The position numbers and the translations under genes are program-made. From Burkholderia sp. Bp8963 (GTDB lineage Bacteria; Pseudomonadota; Gammaproteobacteria; Burkholderiales; Burkholderiaceae), in NCBI RefSeq assembly GCF_003854275.1, contig NZ_QTQP01000011.1, positions 1-64,000 of the forward strand: a stretch of 64,000 bases of DNA, read 5' to 3'. A model generated the notes under the pieces. That model made no database searches and was not told the origin of the DNA. It worked only from the letters and a program-made list of their open reading frames with translations. Positions within the stretch are counted from its first letter, which is position 1. Each line of letters opens with the position of its first letter. Below are positions 29,364-38,377 of this stretch, in pieces.

Positions 29364-29690
29364 TCAGTGCAATTGCCGCTTCAGGTCCGAAAGCTCAGAG
29401 TGCATCGAGCTCACGGCATTCTTTACCCTGGTATCGAGGCCGCCAGCCTGCATGCAAGCCCGCTCGGCTCGATCGCCAATCCGCTCGAGATCGTCAACCC
29501 ATTTCCGGATGCGATCTTCGTCATGGGATGACATGATCTTCTTGCCGGACTTGCATTCCTTGTCCAACTCATCCATCCAGTTCATCAGATCCTTCGGGAT
29601 GGTCTTGTCCGAGTGGCAAGTCCGTGATGCCTCGCTGACCGTTTGCTGAAGATGAGTGAAGCGTTGCTGCATTTCACTCGCTTGCAACAT
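29364..29690 (-). CDS. Small helical hypothetical protein
   Basis: 108 aa from ATG 29690 with an ideal AAGGAG upstream. It is predicted all-helical and highly charged (heptad-like MQQRFTHLQQTVSEASRT; KWVDDLERIGDRAERACMQA), probably a coiled-coil bundle with two or three Cys. No known domain or signal peptide. It is a single gene with its own terminator. Function unknown. Confidence 0.75.
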   Translation of the reverse strand: MLQASEMQQRFTHLQQTVSEASRTCHSDKTIPKDLMNWMDELDKECKSGKKIMSSHDEDRIRKWVDDLERIGDRAERACMQAGGLDTRVKNAVSSMHSELSDLKRQLH

Positions 29691-29887
29691 GATGATCTCC
29701 TTTCGAAGCCTCCGCTTCAGACGAGCCGACGCAGCGCAGAGCGCCGCGCTGGCCATGAAAGTTGCCGTTCGCAGGCTTCAGCCGGGTCGCAGGAATGTTG
29801 CATTGCGCCAAAGCGGCAAGCTCGCCCGCGAAGGGTGGGCTTATAGTGTAGGTCATCGTCACCCACTTGCTCGGGGCTGGCGCGCCG

Positions 29888-30913
29888 TCAGCACCGCACC
29901 CGTCGCGTCCTGAGCGTTGCCGACGGCGACTCCCCGAACGCGCGCTTGTATTCGATCGAGAAGCGCCCGAGGTGCGCGAATCCCCATTTCAGCGCAATGT
30001 CCGTCACCGACGCGAGCCCCGGCGTCTGCTCGCTGAGCAATTCGTCGCGCACGTGCTGCAGCCGAAGCTGCCGCACGTAAGCCATCGGCGTCGTGCCATG
30101 ACGGTTCCGGAACCCGGCAAACAGCGTGCTCGGGCTGACGCCCGCCAGTTCGGCGAGCCGTTCGATCGTCAGCGATTCGTGCAGGTGCGCACGGATGTAT
30201 TCCTCCGCCCGCCGCACATAGAACGGCGCGAGTGCTGCCGGCACGCGTCGCGCCCCCGTCCGCGCGCTGTTCGGATGCCCGTAAAGCAGGATGTTGAGCA
30301 ACGTCGATTCGAGCTGCTCGAATGCCAACGGATGACGCAACGGATGCGCATCCGTTGCGATCACGTCGGCAAGCATCGGCAGCAGTTGCGTGAGACACGC
30401 CCCCTGCGAAGAAGATAACGGGAACTCGGGGTCGAACTCGATCGGCGAGCGCCGGTCGTCGCCAAAATGTCGCGCCGCATGCCGCTCCAGCACCGCGCGC
30501 TCGATACGGAGGATCGCCTGCGGACAGGCATCGCCCCAGCGCATTTTCAGCGACAGCGTCGGCGAGATCAGCGACGCCGTGCCTGGCGACGAAATGAAGT
30601 GCTTCGAGCCGCATACGATCTCGGCCTGGCCTCGCAGCGGGATCTGCAACAGGAAGAAGTTCTCGAGTGGTCCGGGCTCGATGCTGACTTCACTGCCGTA
30701 GTCGAGCAGATTCAGCGACAGGTCGCCGCAGCGCGCGTGATGCAGGCAACTGTGCAACTCGCGCGAATGGCCGGTCAGCATGAGCCGATGAGGCTTGAAG
30801 ACGTCCCCGACGCGCGCGCGCACCTCGTCGAAATCGTTCGACTTCAGCAGCAGGTTGCCCTGGTTGAAACAAGCGGCCTCGGCAAGCCAGCCCGTCCCGG
30901 AAAAATGCGCCAT
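29888..30913 (-). CDS. AraC/XylS-family activator of the aromatic operon
   Basis: 341 aa from ATG 30913 (GGGAGA upstream). Residues about 20-210 form an AraC-binding-like sensor (FFLLQIPLRGQAEIVCGS), residues about 230-335 the AraC double helix-turn-helix (ESLTIERLAELAGVSPSTLF; VTDIALKWGFAHLGRFSIEY). It is divergent to the dienelactone-hydrolase/StyA operon across 351 bp. Regulators in this position (IifR in iif indole clusters, XylS/BenR in others) activate the divergent catabolic operon when bound to an aromatic inducer; the role here is inferred from layout. Confidence 0.88.
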   Translation of the reverse strand: MAHFSGTGWLAEAACFNQGNLLLKSNDFDEVRARVGDVFKPHRLMLTGHSRELHSCLHHARCGDLSLNLLDYGSEVSIEPGPLENFFLLQIPLRGQAEIVCGSKHFISSPGTASLISPTLSLKMRWGDACPQAILRIERAVLERHAARHFGDDRRSPIEFDPEFPLSSSQGACLTQLLPMLADVIATDAHPLRHPLAFEQLESTLLNILLYGHPNSARTGARRVPAALAPFYVRRAEEYIRAHLHESLTIERLAELAGVSPSTLFAGFRNRHGTTPMAYVRQLRLQHVRDELLSEQTPGLASVTDIALKWGFAHLGRFSIEYKRAFGESPSATLRTRRVRC

Positions 30914-31264
30914 CGAAGTTCTCCCGTCATGCTCGATTGCACCTGCACGGTGCACGCGTTCCCGGTCCGGTGAATCCGGTCACACGAACCGGATAACGTC
31001 TGGAGTATCCGGACAGTCCGGCCTGATAGAACGCAAGTCCCGCGCAAATAACGCAAGAAGCGGACCATTCGCGCATCGTAGAAAACTGCGCGGGGCGTCC
31101 GCATCCGCATATACCCGCAGTCCGGCACGTAACTGAGCGGGTCCGGCCGCCGGATCGTCAGGTTTCCGGAATTCGTGGACACCGGCCGAAGAAAGCGGAT
31201 AGAAGCGCCAGTTTCGTCCACCAATACTAGGCCCGTCACAAACACCAACGGGACGGAGGGACAC
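30914..31264 (+). promoter_or_regulatory. Divergent control region with candidate AraC direct repeats
   Basis: This 351-bp spacer separates the AraC gene from its putative target operon. AACGCAAG occurs twice on the + strand (31030-31037, 31050-31057), a 20-bp step (about two helical turns) typical of AraC/XylS half-sites. Several TCCGG words cluster at 30960-31020. No -10/-35 pair is clear enough to mark. Confidence 0.4.
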
Positions 31265-32512
31265 ATGAAACGACGTTACATCGACATTCCATCGCCGGAC
31301 GGCGGGACGTTTCGCGCCTACCTGAGCACGCCGGCCGCCGGAAAGGGGCCGGGCATCGTGCTGTGTCACGAGATCTTCGGCGCAAATGCGACGATGCGCG
31401 AAGCGGCCGACTACCTTGCCGAGGAAGGCTATACGGTGCTCGTGCCGGACCTGTTCTGGCGCCAGTCGCCGGGCATCGAACTCGGCGACTCCGCAGCCGA
31501 TTTCGAGCGCGCGATGGCGCTTTATCGGCAGTACGACGAGGACAAGGGGATCGAGGACATCGGCGCGGCGCTCAACGTGTTGACGCAATTGCCCGAATGC
31601 ACCGGCGAGGCCGGCGTGCTCGGCTACTGCCTCGGCGGCAAGCTCGCCTACCTCGCTGCGTGTCGGCTGCCGGGCGTGGCCTGCGCGGTCAGCTACTACG
31701 GCGTAGGCATCGAGCATGCACTGGACGAGGCGGCCCACCTGCACGGGCGTCTCGTGCTGCAGATCGCCGGACAGGATCGCTTCTGCCCGCCCGACGCGCA
31801 GCAGCGCATCGTCGAAGCATTGTCCGGACGTAAGGATGTCGAAGTGTATGTCTATCCTGGCGTCGATCATGCGTTCGCACGCGTCGGCGGCGATCACTGG
31901 GACAAGGCGGCCGCGGTGATGGCGCACGAGCGCGCGATCGCCGCATTCCGCCGGACGCTCGGCCCGCATTACGACCTTTCCGCGCTGTGGGAAGTCCATC
32001 TGAAGCACGAATTCGATACGCGCAACGTCGACGCAACGATGGCCACGATGGTTGCCGAGCCCTACGTGAATCACATTCCGACGCTCACGGGGGGCGTTGG
32101 CTACGAGGAACTCAAGCGCTTCTACACGCATCACTTCGTGCACGCGAATCCGCCCGACACGACGATTACGCCGATCTCGCGCACGATCGGCGCAAGCCAG
32201 ATCGTCGACGAACTGCTGTTCTGCTTCACGCACACCACCGAGATCGACTGGATGCTGCCGGGCGTCGCGCCCACCGGCAAGCGTGTCGAGATCCCGCTCG
32301 TCGCGATCGTCAAGTTCCGCGGCGACAAGCTCTATCACGAGCATATCTACTGGGACCAGGCCAGCGTGCTCGTGCAGATCGGCCTGCTCGATCCGGCCGG
32401 CCTGCCGGTCGCGGGTGGCGAAACGGCCCGCAAGCTGCTCGACGAAACCGTTCCGTCGAACGGACTGATGCGCCGCTGGCAGCACAGCGCACCGTCGCCG
32501 GACCTCCTTTGA
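31265..32512 (+). CDS. Dienelactone-hydrolase-like / NTF2-like fusion (iif/ind-type operon)
   Basis: 415 aa from ATG 31265 (GGAGGG upstream). Residues 1-235 are an alpha/beta hydrolase of the dienelactone hydrolase family: nucleophile motif GYCLGG (Cys), AGQDRFCPPD (acid Asp) and DHAFAR (His). Residues about 245-410 form a SnoaL/NTF2-like cone domain. In iif/ind indole clusters a hydrolase-fold protein acts late in the pathway (the IifD step, 3-hydroxyindolin-2-one to anthranilate). A single chain carrying both folds may combine two steps. It is the first gene of the operon; the precise reaction is inference. Confidence 0.8.
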   Translation: MKRRYIDIPSPDGGTFRAYLSTPAAGKGPGIVLCHEIFGANATMREAADYLAEEGYTVLVPDLFWRQSPGIELGDSAADFERAMALYRQYDEDKGIEDIGAALNVLTQLPECTGEAGVLGYCLGGKLAYLAACRLPGVACAVSYYGVGIEHALDEAAHLHGRLVLQIAGQDRFCPPDAQQRIVEALSGRKDVEVYVYPGVDHAFARVGGDHWDKAAAVMAHERAIAAFRRTLGPHYDLSALWEVHLKHEFDTRNVDATMATMVAEPYVNHIPTLTGGVGYEELKRFYTHHFVHANPPDTTITPISRTIGASQIVDELLFCFTHTTEIDWMLPGVAPTGKRVEIPLVAIVKFRGDKLYHEHIYWDQASVLVQIGLLDPAGLPVAGGETARKLLDETVPSNGLMRRWQHSAPSPDLL

Positions 32513-32552
32513 CCGTGCGCTGCCCTCACCTATCGTTTCCGGGAGACACCCC

Positions 32553-33341
32553 ATGACTGTCCTTGCTGGCAAAGTCGCGATCGTCACCGGCGGCGCCACG
32601 CTGATCGGCGCCGCTGTCGCGCAGGATCTGAGCCGCGCCGGTGCGCGCGTCGCGGTGCTCGACCTCGATGCGCAAAACGGCGCGCGCGTTGCGGAAACCC
32701 TCGGCGCACACGGAATGTTCATCGCCACCGACATCACCGACGACCGCGCGATCGAACACGCGGTCTCGGCGATCGTCGAACGGTTCGGCGCGATCGACCT
32801 GCTCGTCAATCTGGCCTGCAGCTACGTCGACAACGGCATCCACGCAAATCGCAACGACTGGCTCGCGGCGATGGACGTCAACGTGGTGTCGGCTGCGATG
32901 CTGACCAAAGCCGTGCATCCGCACATGGTCCGGCGCGGTGGCGGCGCGATCGTGAACTTCAGCTCGATTTCCGCGCAGTGCGCGCAGACCGGCCGCTGGC
33001 TTTACCCGACGTCCAAGGCGGCGATTCGCCAGCTCACGCGCAGCATGGCCATGGATCTCGCGCCCGATCGCATTCGCGTCAACTCGGTGTCGCCGGGATG
33101 GACGTGGTCGCGCGTGATGGACGAACTGACCCACGGCGACCGCACGAAAACCGATCGCGTCGCCGCGCCGTTCCATCTGCTCGGGCGTGTCGGCGATCCG
33201 TCGGAAGTCGCGCAGGTGGTCACGTTCCTGTGCAGCGACGCCGCGAGCTTCGTGACGGGCGCCGACTACGCGGTGGACGGCGGTTATTCCGCTATGGGCC
33301 CCGAGCAGGCCGTGCCGGCCATTCCACGGCTCGCCGAATGA
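32553..33341 (+). CDS. Short-chain dehydrogenase/reductase of the aromatic operon
   Basis: 262 aa classical SDR: VAIVTGGATLIGAAVAQDL (modified TGxxxGxG nucleotide site), NLAC in place of the usual NNAG, NFSSIS with the catalytic Ser, and YPTSK with Tyr and Lys, then a C-terminal DGGYSAMG. ATG 32553 follows GGGAGA. In indole clusters the SDR (IifB) oxidises the dihydrodiol formed from indole epoxide to 3-hydroxyindolin-2-one; that assignment rests on gene order. Other aromatic dihydrodiol substrates are possible. Confidence 0.85.
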   Translation: MTVLAGKVAIVTGGATLIGAAVAQDLSRAGARVAVLDLDAQNGARVAETLGAHGMFIATDITDDRAIEHAVSAIVERFGAIDLLVNLACSYVDNGIHANRNDWLAAMDVNVVSAAMLTKAVHPHMVRRGGGAIVNFSSISAQCAQTGRWLYPTSKAAIRQLTRSMAMDLAPDRIRVNSVSPGWTWSRVMDELTHGDRTKTDRVAAPFHLLGRVGDPSEVAQVVTFLCSDAASFVTGADYAVDGGYSAMGPEQAVPAIPRLAE

Positions 33342-33405
33342 CCGCCGCCCACGGCCGGCCATCGATCACATTCCTGTTGGAACGCCATCAATCAAGGACC
33401 ATCTC

Positions 33406-34644
33406 ATGAGACGCATTGCCATCGTCGGCGCCGGCCAGTCCGGGCTGCAACTCGCTTTCGCCCTGCTCGACCAGGGCTATCAGGTCACGCTCGCGACCAA
33501 CCGCGACGCGGAACAGATCCGCACCGGCAAGGTCATGTCGAGCCAGTGCATGTTCCATACCGCGCTGCAGATCGAGCGCGATCTCGGCCTGAACACGTGG
33601 GAGGAAGCCTGTCCTGCCGTCGAGGGCATCGGCCTCGCGGTGCCGCATCCGGACCGCAACGGCCTGAAGGCGATCGACTGGTCGTCGCGGCTGACCCGCT
33701 ATGCGCAGTCCGTCGACCAGCGCATCAAGATGGCCGACTGGCTCGAAACCGTTCGGCGCCGCGGCGCGGACGTGCGCATCTGCGATGTCGGCGTGCCCGA
33801 ACTGGAGGAACTGGCCCGAAGCCACGATCTGGTGCTGCTGGCGGCCGGCAAGGGCGAAATCGTCAACCTGCTCGGCCGCGACGACGCGCGCAGCGCGTTC
33901 GACCGCCCGCAGCGCGCGCTCGCCCTCACCTATGTGAAGGGCATGACACCGAGCCAGCCGTATTCGCGCGTGCGCTTCAACCTGCTGCCGGGCATCGGCG
34001 AGTATTTCGCGTTCCCGGCGCTCACCACGAGCGGTCCATGCGAAATCATGGTGTTCGAAGGCATTCCGGGCGGCCCGCTCGACTGCTGGGCCGACGTGAA
34101 GACGCCCGAGCAGCATCTCGACAAGAGCCTGTCGTTCCTGCAGCAATACGTGCCATGGGAATTCGAACGGTGCCGCGACGTCGAGCTCACCGACCCGAAC
34201 GGCACGCTGTCCGGCCGCTTCACGCCGACGGTGCGCAAGCCGTTCTTCCGCCTGCCGTCGGGCCGCACGGTGTTCGGCATGGCCGATGCCGTAGTCGTGA
34301 ACGACCCGATCACCGGCCAGGGATCGAACAACGCCGCGAAATGCGCGAAGGTGGTGTTCGATGCGATCCTCTCGCGCGAATCCGCGCCGTTCGGCGAAGA
34401 CTGGATGCGCGACACCTTCGAACGCTACTGGGCCTATGCGCAACATGTCGTGCGGTGGACCAACTCGCTGCTCACGCCGCCGCCGCCGCACATCCTCGAA
34501 CTGCTCGGCGCGGCCGGCCACATGCCGTCACTCGCTGCGGCGATCGCCAACGGCTTCGACGATCCGCGCCAGTTCTCGCCGTGGTGGTTCGAGCCGTCGG
34601 CGTGCGCGGCGTTGATTCGCGAACACAGTGCGCGTTCGGAGTGA
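33406..34644 (+). CDS. StyA-like FAD monooxygenase (indole/styrene epoxidase type)
   Basis: 412 aa group E flavoprotein monooxygenase. Rossmann motif RRIAIVGAGQSGLQLAFALL and the StyA-typical TNRDAEQIRTGKVMSSQCMF are near the N-terminus, and DPITGQGSNNAAKCAK forms the FAD-pyrophosphate motif near residue 305. It uses reduced FAD from a partner reductase to epoxidise aromatic double bonds. With an SDR, a reductase, a dienelactone-hydrolase-like protein and an AraC activator, the best fit is the IifA/IndA indole oxygenase rather than styrene monooxygenase, since no styrene oxide isomerase is present. The flavin reductase follows after 5 bp. Confidence 0.88.
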   Translation: MRRIAIVGAGQSGLQLAFALLDQGYQVTLATNRDAEQIRTGKVMSSQCMFHTALQIERDLGLNTWEEACPAVEGIGLAVPHPDRNGLKAIDWSSRLTRYAQSVDQRIKMADWLETVRRRGADVRICDVGVPELEELARSHDLVLLAAGKGEIVNLLGRDDARSAFDRPQRALALTYVKGMTPSQPYSRVRFNLLPGIGEYFAFPALTTSGPCEIMVFEGIPGGPLDCWADVKTPEQHLDKSLSFLQQYVPWEFERCRDVELTDPNGTLSGRFTPTVRKPFFRLPSGRTVFGMADAVVVNDPITGQGSNNAAKCAKVVFDAILSRESAPFGEDWMRDTFERYWAYAQHVVRWTNSLLTPPPPHILELLGAAGHMPSLAAAIANGFDDPRQFSPWWFEPSACAALIREHSARSE

Positions 34645-34649
34645 ACGAC

Positions 34650-35204
34650 ATGGAAACCACCGTCATGCATGATCCCGCCGATCCCGACGCCACCCCCCGG
34701 CCGGCCGTCGACCCGGCGCAATTGCGCGCCGCGTTCGGGCAGTTTCCGACGGGCGTCACCGTAATCACCACGCGCGCGGCCGACGGACGCAAGGTCGGTC
34801 TCACCGCCAACTCGTTCTCGTCGCTGTCGCTGGATCCGCCCCTCGTTCTGTGGAGCCTGCGCAAAGCCGCGCCGAGCTGCACGGACTTCGTCGCGGCCAC
34901 CCATTTCGCGATCAACATTCTCGCGCACGACCAGATCGACCTGTCGCGCCGCTTCGCGACACCCCACGCCGACAAGTTCGACGGCGTGCTTCACGTGGCG
35001 TCCGGCGCTGGCGGCGTGCCCTGCCTCGAAGGCGCGAGCGCGCGCTTCGTCTGCCGCAATGTCAGCCAGTACGAAGGCGGCGATCACCTGATCTTCATCG
35101 GCCGGATCGAGCAGTTCGACGCGTTCGGCAAGGCGCCGCTGGTGTTCCACGCGGGGCAGTACCGTGCGATTGCGGCTCACCCGGCTCTTTCGTGCCCGGT
35201 TTGA
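34650..35204 (+). CDS. Flavin reductase (StyB/IifC-like)
   Basis: 184 aa flavin-reductase-like domain: AFGQFPTGVTVITTR, GLTANSFSSLSLDPPLVLWS (flavin site) and GDHLIFIGRIEQF near the end. It uses NAD(P)H to reduce FAD, which diffuses to the StyA-like oxygenase encoded 5 bp upstream. ATG 34650 has no strong ribosome site, consistent with translational coupling. Confidence 0.88.
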   Translation: METTVMHDPADPDATPRPAVDPAQLRAAFGQFPTGVTVITTRAADGRKVGLTANSFSSLSLDPPLVLWSLRKAAPSCTDFVAATHFAINILAHDQIDLSRRFATPHADKFDGVLHVASGAGGVPCLEGASARFVCRNVSQYEGGDHLIFIGRIEQFDAFGKAPLVFHAGQYRAIAAHPALSCPV

Positions 35205-35240
35205 TTAGTCATGCAAATAAATATGCAGGAGGTGGTTCAA

Positions 35241-36200
35241 ATGAAATGCCGCTTTCACCCGCTCGCCATCGCAGGCCTCGTGCTGACGACTTGCATCGCC
35301 GGAACCGCTCCGGCCGATGCGGCCGACCTGCCGAGCGTCAACCTGGGCATGACCAGCTTCCTCGACGGCATGCCGCCGGCCGGTTCCGGCTGGTACGGCA
35401 CGCAGTACCTGGAGTACTACACGGCGGGCCGCATCAACGACAATGCGGGCAACAAGGTCGGCCTGCCGAAGCAGGACATCGACCTGTTCGCCGGCTTGAG
35501 CCAGCTCGTCTATCAGTCGCCGCTGACGTTCGCGGGGCTGCATCCGGGGCTCGACGTGATCCTGCCATGGGTTGCGTCCGTGCATACGGACGACGGGATC
35601 GGCAACGTGGCGCTGAATTCGCGCGCCGGTTTCGGCGATCTGCTGATCGGTCCGTTCATCCAGTTCGATCCGGTCATGGGCGCGCAGGGTCCGCGCTTTG
35701 CCCAGCGCGTGGAATTCCAGTTCATCGCGCCGACCGGCGCATACGATCCGTCGCGCGCGATCAACCCGGGCAGCCATTTCTGGTCGTTCGATCCATACTG
35801 GGCGGCTACGCTGTGGCTGACGCCGAAGTGGACGGTGTCATGGCGCCTGCACTATCTGTGGAATGCGACCAACCATCGTCCTTCGACTTCGCTCGGCCCG
35901 GACGTGACCTCGACCCAGGCTGGCCAGGCGATCCATGCGAATTTCGCGACCGAGTACGAGGTTCGCCCCGGTCTGCGTCTCGGCATCAACGGCTACTGGC
36001 TGCGCCAGACCACCGACATGAAGGAAAACGGCCAGGATGTGCCCGGCACGCGAGAAGCCGTATTGGCGATCGGCCCCGGTGCGATGTATAGCTTCTCGCC
36101 GAAAGATCATCTGATGTTCAACGCGTACTTCGAAGTCTATGCGCGCAACCGGCCGCAAGGCACGCGCATGGTGCTGCGCTATGTGCACCACTTCGAATGA
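35241..36200 (+). CDS. Outer-membrane channel, phenol MetA-pathway type
   Basis: 319 aa; ATG 35241 has a perfect AGGAGG eight bases upstream. A signal peptide (LAIAGLVLTTCIAGTAPADA) is followed by amphipathic strands with aromatic girdles and a C-terminal F-E after an H-H, as in outer-membrane barrels of the MetA-pathway phenol degradation/SphA-like family. It probably admits the hydrophobic aromatic substrate of the operon. It is the last gene of the run. Confidence 0.85.
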   Translation: MKCRFHPLAIAGLVLTTCIAGTAPADAADLPSVNLGMTSFLDGMPPAGSGWYGTQYLEYYTAGRINDNAGNKVGLPKQDIDLFAGLSQLVYQSPLTFAGLHPGLDVILPWVASVHTDDGIGNVALNSRAGFGDLLIGPFIQFDPVMGAQGPRFAQRVEFQFIAPTGAYDPSRAINPGSHFWSFDPYWAATLWLTPKWTVSWRLHYLWNATNHRPSTSLGPDVTSTQAGQAIHANFATEYEVRPGLRLGINGYWLRQTTDMKENGQDVPGTREAVLAIGPGAMYSFSPKDHLMFNAYFEVYARNRPQGTRMVLRYVHHFE

Positions 36201-36297
36201 CGTTTTGGCCCAAATCGGCGCGGGTGGCGCCTTTTGCTGTATCGTAGCCGCTGCTGCGCGCACGCGCCGCCATCCCGTCAACCCACGCCAAGCCACG

Positions 36298-36852
36298 ATG
36301 ACGTCGAGTTCCCCGTCCCCCGTCAGCACCGCACCCGTTCTCGAAACCGCGCGCCTCGTCCTTGCAGGTCATACGGCCGACGACTTCGACGCGCTCGCGG
36401 CGATGTGGACGGAACCCGCGGTCGTCGCGCATATCGGTGCCGGCACGGCTTCGACGCCACGGGAATCCTGGATGCGCATGCTGTCGTATCGGGGGCTGTG
36501 GCCGTTGATCGGCTACGGGTACTGGGCGATTCGCGAGAAGGCATCCGGGCGTTACGTCGGCGATCTTGGCTTCGCCGATTTCCATCGGACGCTGGAGCCG
36601 TCGATTCGGGGCGTTCCGGAGGCCGGTTGGGCGCTTGCGACCTGGGCGCACGGCAACGGATACGCGACCGAAGCGCTGACGTGTGCGCTCGCATGGCTGG
36701 ATGAACAACACCACTTCGAGCGCAGTGTATGCCTGATCTCGCCCGGCAATGTCGCGTCGATCCGCGTGGCCGAAAAGGCCGGCTACGCAGACCCCGAACC
36801 GGTCCGGTTCAACGACGCGGACACGCTGATATATTCGCGAACCCGCCGGTGA
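36298..36852 (+). CDS. GNAT-family N-acetyltransferase
   Basis: 184 aa RimJ/RimL-like acetyltransferase: LETARLVLAGHTADDFDALA at the N-terminus, the acetyl-CoA region around AWATWAHGNGYATEAL-type motif (here ALATWAHGNGYATEALTCAL), and the late NVASIRVAEKAGY. The substrate is unknown. ATG 36298 was chosen because the upstream in-frame sequence overlaps the previous gene and does not look coding. Confidence 0.85.
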   Translation: MTSSSPSPVSTAPVLETARLVLAGHTADDFDALAAMWTEPAVVAHIGAGTASTPRESWMRMLSYRGLWPLIGYGYWAIREKASGRYVGDLGFADFHRTLEPSIRGVPEAGWALATWAHGNGYATEALTCALAWLDEQHHFERSVCLISPGNVASIRVAEKAGYADPEPVRFNDADTLIYSRTRR

Positions 36853-36937
36853 ACGATTGCGGCTCGAGTGCTACACCGCTTGCCGTCAACAAGACGATAA
36901 AAAGACGTTAGCAAGAACGATTCATGTCCGAAATGAG

Positions 36938-36959
36938 CGCGCCTCACACGAAAGGCGCG
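36938..36959. terminator. Possible bidirectional terminator hairpin
   Basis: Seven-bp stem CGCGCCT/AGGCGCG with an 8-nt loop lies between the converging GNAT and monooxygenase genes. There is no U-tract, so this is weak. Confidence 0.35.
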
Positions 36960-37008
36960 TCGCGCTCTGCGGCTGTGTCGCGTCAGGATCCCGGCATCGC
37001 CGCCTGAC

Positions 37009-37302
37009 CTATTTGACCGCGACTTCCGTGTGAATGGCCTCCGGCGGTTTGGCGAAGCAGGCCCCGACCAGTCGCCGCCATTCTTGGAAATCGTCCGACT
37101 GCCGGAAGTGCACCGTGTGATCCTCGACGGTTTCCCACCGCACGATCAGCACATAGCGAGTCTCGTGCTCGACGATCCGGTGCAATTCCGCGCCGCCGCA
37201 CCCTTTCGCGCGCGCGAACAACGGCAGCGCATTTTTCACGCCCGCTTCGAATTGCGCCTGGGTTCCCGGGAGTACTTCGATATGTGCCATTTCCAGTATC
37301 AC
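37009..37302 (-). CDS. Antibiotic-biosynthesis-monooxygenase-fold (ABM) protein
   Basis: 97 aa; GTG 37302 follows GGAGGA and overlaps the upstream hydrolase stop by 4 bp, so the two are translationally coupled. Reads as a ferredoxin-like ABM domain (MAHIEVLPGTQAQFEAGVKN; VLIVRWETVEDHTVHFRQSD). Family members are small dimeric oxygenases, heme-degrading or quinone-forming enzymes, or non-enzymatic. The specific activity is unknown. Confidence 0.85.
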   Translation of the reverse strand: MILEMAHIEVLPGTQAQFEAGVKNALPLFARAKGCGGAELHRIVEHETRYVLIVRWETVEDHTVHFRQSDDFQEWRRLVGACFAKPPEAIHTEVAVK

Positions 37303-38324
37303 GCTTTCCTCCAGTCGGTGTGTCGATGAATGCCAGGGATCATACCTTGCGCTGCGATGCGCTGTGTCGCTGCAAGCGGGTTGCTGGCAATCTCCCGCAG
37401 GAATCGGATCGAAGCCTGCTCCAGTTGTGCGATGCCTGGCTCCTCCACCGGAAAGTGACCGCAATTTTCCAGCATCACCAATCGCTTCTCGCCCTTGATG
37501 CGGTCGAAGAACTGCCGGCTCGATTCGAAATTCGTCCAGCGGTCGTTTTCGGGGTGTGCCAGCAGGAGAGGACAGTGGTCGAAGTCCTCGGGCTCAATGT
37601 CCGGCCGCACGGCGAAAATTGACTTCATGAAATTGACTGGCACACGTACGCCGCCACCATAGGGATCCTCGACAACTAGCCGGTTTAGCGATGGATCGTT
37701 CGACATCGCGCCCATTTTGGTAAACCACTTCACGGGCAGTCTCAGTCTGCCGATCAGTGGGGTGCAGAAGGGCAACAGGGGCATCATGACGTGGCGCACC
37801 AGCGCGTTGCGGGCAAACTGTCGTTTCACCAGCGGCGAGCGCGGATCTGCAAGGGTGGTGGCGATCACGCCAGCAATCGGGCCGTCACCCATTCGCGCCG
37901 CGCACAGGTAAGCCAGATAGCCACCAAGGCTTCCGCCGCACAACACGACGCGCCGCCCAGTGTTCCGGTATTCGATGGATGCCAGATCGCATAGCAAGTC
38001 GGTCCACGCCTCGTAAGTAACCAGTGAAGCAGGCGCCTGACTCAATCCATATCCCGGTAGATCCGGAGCGACTACCTCGTAGCCGGCGCCGTGCAGCAGC
38101 TTGCCAATCGGCGCGAACAGCCGGCCATACCCTCCACCTCCATGCACGACGATCACCGTCAGCGGCGATGCAGCGCAGGGAAATCGATCAACATGGATCG
38201 ATGCTCCTTTCCAGGGGAGCCGCTCTTCATCAGGGCCGTTGGCGGCGGTTACTCGCGCATGTCCGGGAAAAAACGACTGGTACTGCTTCCAATAGATTTC
38301 CGTCTTGTAGCTTGGCTGGGGCAT
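37299..38324 (-). CDS. Alpha/beta hydrolase
   Basis: 341 aa from ATG 38324 (weak ribosome site; 38396 is an alternative). Features: oxyanion HGGGGYGR, the nucleophile elbow CGGSLGGYLA (Ser), acid region AHPENDRW and CGHFPVEEP (His), giving a complete triad. It is a cytoplasmic esterase/lipase-type hydrolase of unknown substrate. It overlaps the ABM gene by 4 bp and follows the LysE-type exporter by 53 bp. Confidence 0.85.
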   Translation of the reverse strand: MPQPSYKTEIYWKQYQSFFPGHARVTAANGPDEERLPWKGASIHVDRFPCAASPLTVIVVHGGGGYGRLFAPIGKLLHGAGYEVVAPDLPGYGLSQAPASLVTYEAWTDLLCDLASIEYRNTGRRVVLCGGSLGGYLAYLCAARMGDGPIAGVIATTLADPRSPLVKRQFARNALVRHVMMPLLPFCTPLIGRLRLPVKWFTKMGAMSNDPSLNRLVVEDPYGGGVRVPVNFMKSIFAVRPDIEPEDFDHCPLLLAHPENDRWTNFESSRQFFDRIKGEKRLVMLENCGHFPVEEPGIAQLEQASIRFLREIASNPLAATQRIAAQGMIPGIHRHTDWRKA

Positions 38325-38377
38325 CGGTAGATGATGTGCGGGACGCGCTAGCGACGTACAGGCTGTGCGAGTCGTTG

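Noticed and set aside
33388..34521. Minus-strand frame opposite the StyA-like gene
   Set aside because: Antisense shadow of a confidently identified flavoprotein; Arg-rich low-quality sequence.
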